NCBI RefSeq assembly: GCF_000770925.1
Contig: NZ_JDTK01000013.1
Coordinates: 26,785-90,784 of the forward strand
Reading direction: 5' to 3'
DNA from: Bifidobacterium ruminantium DSM 6489
GTDB taxonomy: Bacteria > Actinomycetota > Actinomycetes > Actinomycetales > Bifidobacteriaceae
DNA length: 64,000 nucleotides
In this document: piece after piece, positions 61,239-64,000 of the stretch
Numbering within the stretch: the first letter of the stretch is position 1
How the letters are laid out: each line of letters begins with the position of its first letter
Notes under the pieces: generated by a model
The model's input: the letters and a program-made list of their open reading frames with translations, nothing else
What the model was told of the DNA's origin: nothing
Databases searched by the model: none
Translations under genes and position numbers: made by a program

Positions 61239-62669
61239 ATGGATATCGCAGATTTTGAGGACATTCTCCGTGCAGGTGAAAGCTCGACGGTGGAATTCAA
61301 ACGATGCGGAGGCAATCCTGAGCATGACACTTATGAGACTATTTGCTCGTTCGCCAATCATGCTGGAGGCGCCATCTTCCTTGGTGTGAAGGATGATGGC
61401 ACGGTATTGGGGGTTCCCGAGAAATCAGCCTTGAGCATCGAGCGCAATATCGCCAATGTGACCGGACAGCCGCAATCGTTCTCCCCGACGCTGTTTGTAG
61501 AAACGGAACGTTTCCAATATGACGGGAAGACCGTGATTCGTATATGGGTGCCGCCGACTTCATCCGTATTCCGCTATAAAGGGCAGATATGGGATCGTGT
61601 TGCGGATGCTGACAGACGAATCGACGGTGAGATGCAGATCACCCAGATGTATATTCGCAAACAGAACATTTTCACGGAACAGCACATCTATCCAGGATTG
61701 TCGTTTGAGGATCTTGATTCAAATTTGATAGCCAGAATCCGCGCAATGGCGGAAAGTAAAACCCCTGATCATCCATGGGGCGGGATGGATGATCGGACTT
61801 TGTTGCGTAGCGCTCGCCTGTATGCGCGGGACTATGGCAGCAAGACTGAGGGATTGACATTGGCCGCCGGACTTTTGCTGGGGAAGGATGAGGTGATTGC
61901 CGATTTGCTTCCCGCTTATAAAACCGATGCCGTTGTCAGACGTGATGATTTGGATCGATATGATGATCGGCTGATAGTCCGTACCAATCTGATTGATGCG
62001 TATGAGCAGCTTTCAGCATTCATGCGTAAATCGTTGCCGGATAGTTTCCATGCGGAGAATGGCACGGCTGTCAGCGCGCGCGATTGGATCGTCAGGGAAT
62101 TGGTATCGAACATCCTTGTGCATCGTGAATATTCCAGTCCGGTTCCGGCCCAAATCATCATCTCGGATGAAGGAATTGAGACGCGCAATGCCAGCCGTCC
62201 GGTTTTTGAAGGTGAGATCGATTTGGATAACTTCACTCCTGTGCCTAAGAATCCGTTGATTGCTGACGTGTTTATGCAGATTGGTTTGGCTGAGGAATTG
62301 GGCAGTGGCGTGAGGAATCTCATGAAATATACGAAGCTGTATTCCGGAGGCGAGCCAAGATTCCATGATGGTTTGGTGTTCACGGCATTCGTGCCTGTCC
62401 GTGAGCGTGATGCCGAACATGAGAACAAGGTTGGACGGAAATCTGGGGAGGTGGCTGATGTGGCGGCTATCAGTATTGAGGATGCCGTCAAACGTCTGTT
62501 GTCTCGGCACGATGAGATCACGATCGCTCAAATCGCGCAATTGAGTGGCTCTGATGTCCGTGCTGTAAGACGTAAGGTTGGAAGGCTGGTTGAAAAGGGG
62601 TATTTGGTCGCTCTGGGCAAGACCCGTAATCGCCGCTATATGAAAGCGGAAGAGACCGTCAGTCATTAA
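61239..62669 (+). CDS. Schlafen/AlbA_2-type regulator with GHKL-like domain and winged helix
   Basis: This is a 476-residue protein. The N-terminal AlbA_2 (divergent AAA_4) domain has GESSTVEFKRCGG near residue 12 and ICSFANHAGGAIFLGVKDDG near 35-54. The middle contains ARDWIVRELVSNILVHREYS (about 278-297), the HATPase_c_4 pattern. A C-terminal winged helix ends in AQIAQLSGSDVRAVRRKVGR (about 428-447). Such proteins act as regulators, often beside mobile or toxin genes. Codon use is more A/T-rich than in neighbours such as murA. GAGGTG precedes ATG 61239. Confidence 0.82.
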   Translation: MDIADFEDILRAGESSTVEFKRCGGNPEHDTYETICSFANHAGGAIFLGVKDDGTVLGVPEKSALSIERNIANVTGQPQSFSPTLFVETERFQYDGKTVIRIWVPPTSSVFRYKGQIWDRVADADRRIDGEMQITQMYIRKQNIFTEQHIYPGLSFEDLDSNLIARIRAMAESKTPDHPWGGMDDRTLLRSARLYARDYGSKTEGLTLAAGLLLGKDEVIADLLPAYKTDAVVRRDDLDRYDDRLIVRTNLIDAYEQLSAFMRKSLPDSFHAENGTAVSARDWIVRELVSNILVHREYSSPVPAQIIISDEGIETRNASRPVFEGEIDLDNFTPVPKNPLIADVFMQIGLAEELGSGVRNLMKYTKLYSGGEPRFHDGLVFTAFVPVRERDAEHENKVGRKSGEVADVAAISIEDAVKRLLSRHDEITIAQIAQLSGSDVRAVRRKVGRLVEKGYLVALGKTRNRRYMKAEETVSH

Positions 62670-62694
62670 AACTGATTAAGCGTCCGGCCACCAG

Positions 62695-62746
62695 CCATCA
62701 TCGACTTCAGCCGGCATCCGCCTCGCGCGGGTGCCGGCTTTGTCAT
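62695..62746 (+). repeat. Repeat C, copy 2 (after the AlbA gene)
   Basis: This is a second 52-bp copy, differing from copy 1 by one base (CCGCCT for CCGCAT). It starts 26 nt after the AlbA stop. Confidence 0.88.
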
Positions 62747-62797
62747 GCGTGACGGGTTTGTACGGCGGCCCGCGCAGGGACGTCTGCGCCTGCTTTA

Positions 62798-62870
62798 TTG
62801 CATCATCACCTGTTTTTCTGCATTATTTGATAGTAAAATGATGCAGAAAAAGACATGGTGATGCAGAAAG
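62798..62870 (+). promoter_or_regulatory. Promoter with inverted repeat upstream of the fic gene
   Basis: The -35 TTGCAT (62798-62803) and -10 CATTAT (62821-62826) are 17 nt apart. TTTTTCTGCAT (62813-62823) and ATGCAGAAAAA (62841-62851) form an inverted repeat across the -10. A third half-site ATGCAGAAAG (62861-62870) sits before the start. This is a typical autoregulation layout. Confidence 0.6.
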
Positions 62871-62883
62871 CGAAGGTGAAACG

Positions 62884-63951
62884 ATGCATGTGTTTGACTA
62901 TCGGCAGACGCCGTTAGCCTTATTGTCCGCGGACATCACCGGATTGTTGTTGGAGATTCGGGAGTGCAAGGGTCGCCAGGCATTGTGGATGACGGCTCGT
63001 CCCGAGGTGCTGCGTTCCCTCCTTGACGTGGCACGCGTGGAAAGCGTCGGCGCATCGAACCGCATCGAAGGCATAGCCACCACCCGTCCGAGGCTGGAGG
63101 GGATCGTGTTGCACGCCACGGAACCCCACGGACGCGACGAACAGGAGATAGCCGGCTACCGTGACGTGCTGGCGCTGATCCATGAACAGCATGAATACAT
63201 CGATGTCACCGCCAACACCATTCTGCAATTGCATCGCGATCTTATGCGGCATACATCGTTCTCCTATGGCGGCCGTTGGAAGGACACGGATAACGAGATA
63301 GTCGGTTTCGATGCGGACGGCAGACGCGTGACGCGATTCGTGCCCACGTCCGCCATCGCCACGCCCGCCGCCATGGACGATCTGTGCGCTGCCCTGCATG
63401 ATGGACTTGCGCATGGGGATGGCGATCCGCTGCTGACCGTATGCGGATTCGTATTCGATTTTCTTTGCGTTCATCCGTTCAATGACGGCAACGGGCGTAT
63501 GAGCAGACTGCTCACGGTGCTGCTTCTGGAACGTTTGGGGTATCAGGTCTGCGCATACGTGAGCGTCGAGCGTCTAATCGAAGACAATAAGGCGCTTTAT
63601 TATGAGGCTCTTGCCGAGAGTTCCACTGGTTGGGATGATAACCGCAATGACGAGACGCCATTCGTGCGGTTCATGCTGGGGATCATTCTGGCGGCGTATC
63701 GCGATTTCGCCGATCGAGTGGAATCCGTGTCCGGAGGCAACCGCCGTACCAAGTCGCAACGTGTCGCGGATATCTTCGACCGCAGGCTTGGCAAGGTCAC
63801 CAAAGCCATGATTCATGAGGAATGCCCGGACATCAGCATGACCACCATCGAACGAACGCTTGCGAATCTTCTTTCCCAAGGCCGTATCGAAAAAGTGGGT
63901 TCCGGTCGGGCGACCGGATATGTGTCGCGACGCGGTGCGTCGAACAATTGA
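62884..63951 (+). CDS. Fic-family protein, class II (N-terminal inhibitory motif)
   Basis: This is a 355-residue protein. The Fic active motif HPFNDGNGRMSR begins at His197. The inhibitory helix motif (S/T)xxxE(G/N) is SNRIEG at residues 58-63, so it is a self-inhibited class II enzyme that would AMPylate a target Ser/Thr/Tyr. The N-terminal DUF4172-type segment and a C-terminal winged helix (SMTTIERTLANLLSQGRIEK) are also seen. GAAGGTG precedes ATG 62884. The AlbA-type regulator lies immediately upstream. The target is unknown. Confidence 0.9.
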   Translation: MHVFDYRQTPLALLSADITGLLLEIRECKGRQALWMTARPEVLRSLLDVARVESVGASNRIEGIATTRPRLEGIVLHATEPHGRDEQEIAGYRDVLALIHEQHEYIDVTANTILQLHRDLMRHTSFSYGGRWKDTDNEIVGFDADGRRVTRFVPTSAIATPAAMDDLCAALHDGLAHGDGDPLLTVCGFVFDFLCVHPFNDGNGRMSRLLTVLLLERLGYQVCAYVSVERLIEDNKALYYEALAESSTGWDDNRNDETPFVRFMLGIILAAYRDFADRVESVSGGNRRTKSQRVADIFDRRLGKVTKAMIHEECPDISMTTIERTLANLLSQGRIEKVGSGRATGYVSRRGASNN

Positions 63952-63969
63952 TTTCATCGTTCTCGGATT

Positions 63970-64000
63970 GACTTCAGCCGGCATCCGCATCGCGCGGGTG
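63970..64000 (+). repeat. Repeat C, copy 3 (cut by window end)
   Basis: GACTTCAGCCGGCATCCGCA and the following bases match copy 1 to the last base of the window, 19 nt after the fic stop. Confidence 0.85.

Noticed and set aside
1..64000. CRISPR arrays and insertion sequences
   Set aside because: I saw no regularly spaced repeats with unique spacers, no cas genes, and no transposase frame with terminal inverted repeats.

Overview
The window reads as a stretch of chromosome from a Bifidobacterium (Actinomycetota). The G+C content is high and coding density is typical of the phylum. Many products match bifidobacterial families as I remember them: a Tad pilus locus, a separate aspartokinase regulatory subunit, an archaeal/fungal-type aspartate-semialdehyde dehydrogenase, a 505-residue formate-tetrahydrofolate ligase, a C69 dipeptidase, inositol-phosphate synthase and DUF805/PASTA-type envelope proteins. 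No database search was possible, so no species is assigned.

Layout. 1-3.6 kb: distal part of a Tad/Flp pilus operon (end of a CpaE/TadZ-like gene, CpaF ATPase, TadB, TadC, then Flp-like pilin, TadE and a second TadE-like protein), with a small cluster of DnaA boxes between tadC and the pilin gene. 3.8-5.5 kb: lipid kinase and convergent TetR regulator. 5.7-12 kb: dnaX, recR, split aspartokinase (catalytic and ACT subunits) and asd, that is replisome/repair followed by the entry to Lys/Thr/Met/DAP synthesis. 12-19 kb: hypothetical protein, zinc-ribbon/PASTA membrane protein, metallophosphoesterase, leuA. 19-25.7 kb: bifunctional penicillin-binding protein, inositol-phosphate synthase, UDP-galactopyranose mutase, SRP RNA, PAP2 phosphatase. 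25.8-30.8 kb: topA, tmk, holB. 30.8-34.3 kb: a LacI regulator, ptsH and divergent ptsI, the general sugar phosphotransferase components, with operator-like sites around the ptsI promoter. 34.5-46.8 kb: PEBP protein, C69 dipeptidase, fhs, a MIF-like tautomerase, GtrA-like protein, MFS transporter with a perfect palindrome upstream, histidine phosphatase, an unknown acidic protein, DUF805 protein, gltX. 47-52.2 kb: tRNA-Glu and tRNA-Gln, a second metallophosphoesterase paralogous to the first, and an IclR (LtbR-like) regulator divergent from leuCD.

52.2-56.2 kb is the most clearly accessory part. A tRNA-Pro gene is followed, 0.9 kb later, by a direct repeat of its 3' end, which suggests old integration at the tRNA. 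The enclosed DNA lacks a convincing gene but holds a repeated 20-mer, an array of GCACGCA motifs and a strong three-stem inverted repeat. Just outside lies an OLD-family ATPase/TOPRIM nuclease gene (probable defence function). Copies of sequence found upstream of the tRNA then reappear beyond that gene.

56-64 kb: DUF1801 protein, dihydroorotate dehydrogenase-family protein, secreted HNH nuclease lipoprotein, murA, then a schlafen/AlbA-type regulator and a class II Fic protein. murA, the AlbA gene and the fic gene are each followed by a copy of the same 52-bp hairpin repeat (the third is cut by the window end). Together the AlbA-Fic pair, the OLD nuclease and the tRNA-Pro remnant are the best candidates for something not routinely described here.
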